Of a stretch of 30,941 nt of DNA, positions 30,880 to 30,941 are shown piece by piece. Source of the DNA: a virus. Numbering within the stretch: the stretch's first letter is position 1; each line of letters starts with the position of its first letter. The stretch is from IMG/VR virus record IMGVR_UViG_3300009124_000062, positions 1 to 30,941 of that record; one strand, 5' to 3'. The notes beneath the pieces were generated by a model, which was not told the origin of the DNA, searched no databases, and worked only from the letters and a program-made list of their open reading frames with translations. Position numbers and translations under genes: made by a program.

Positions 30880-30941
30880 AAGAGTTTGATTATGAACTGG
30901 ATTACAAACAACTTGACTTCACAGATCCAGACACTCGTAGA
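30876..30941 (+). CDS. N-terminus of a DUF4385-like protein, cut by the window end
   Basis: Only 22 codons are present: MKEFDYELDYKQLDFTDPDT, RR. The FDYxxDYxxLDF opening is how DUF4385 proteins begin, a family found in cyanophages and bacteria without an assigned function. It starts in an ATGA overlap with the membrane-protein gene. The assignment rests on a short segment and could be wrong. Confidence 0.5.
   Translation, partial: MKEFDYELDYKQLDFTDPDTRR

Overview
The window looks like part of a T4-like cyanophage genome (a myovirus of marine Synechococcus or Prochlorococcus). This is inferred from gene content, not from a database match. The evidence is a block of giant tail-fibre and short-tail-fibre (collar-domain) genes, sequences resembling T4 late promoters, two prolyl-4-hydroxylase-like 2OG-Fe(II) oxygenases, a Dam-type methylase, an HNH nuclease, and a dense run of tiny overlapping genes of the kind common in cyanophages. 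All supported genes are on the + strand. No intergenic stretch exceeds about 120 bases. I see no tRNA, rRNA, CRISPR array or insertion sequence.

Bases 1-19543 are the late virion region. A fibre-like structural protein enters from the left edge (1-4053). Two collar-domain proteins follow (4061-6892). Next come three paralogous adhesin-like proteins (6894-8450, 8451-9596, 10092-11780). These carry different N-terminal domains (MIDAS-like, DUF4114-like, glycine/cysteine-rich) on a shared C-terminal half of about 275 residues. Four small genes lie between and after them, one encoding a zinc-ribbon-like protein. A 2002-residue fibre (12190-18198) combines Ig-like repeats, a glycine-rich domain and a collar domain. 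A protein with a tail-assembly-chaperone signature (18223-19161) and a hypothetical gene close the block, which ends in a strong terminator at 19555-19577. All three collar proteins carry paired HxH motifs like those that bind metal in T4 gp12 and gp37.

Bases 19578-23771 are a DNA-processing cluster. It holds a ParB/sulfiredoxin-fold protein, a second terminator with an extended -10 promoter, and then a tightly overlapping SF2 helicase, HNH endonuclease and Dam-type adenine methylase. 

Bases 23768-30941 are an accessory region of about 27 mostly small genes, many joined by ATGA or TAATG overlaps. Recognisable members are the two 2OG-Fe(II) oxygenases, an exported HExxH zinc-metallopeptidase candidate, an AbrB-like protein, a small SH3-like protein, two small membrane proteins and the start of a DUF4385-like gene at the right edge. 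Several candidate promoters resemble the host sigma-70 type, and several hairpins lie directly against promoter-like sequence. This suggests short early or middle transcription units, in contrast to the late-promoter-like elements of the left half.
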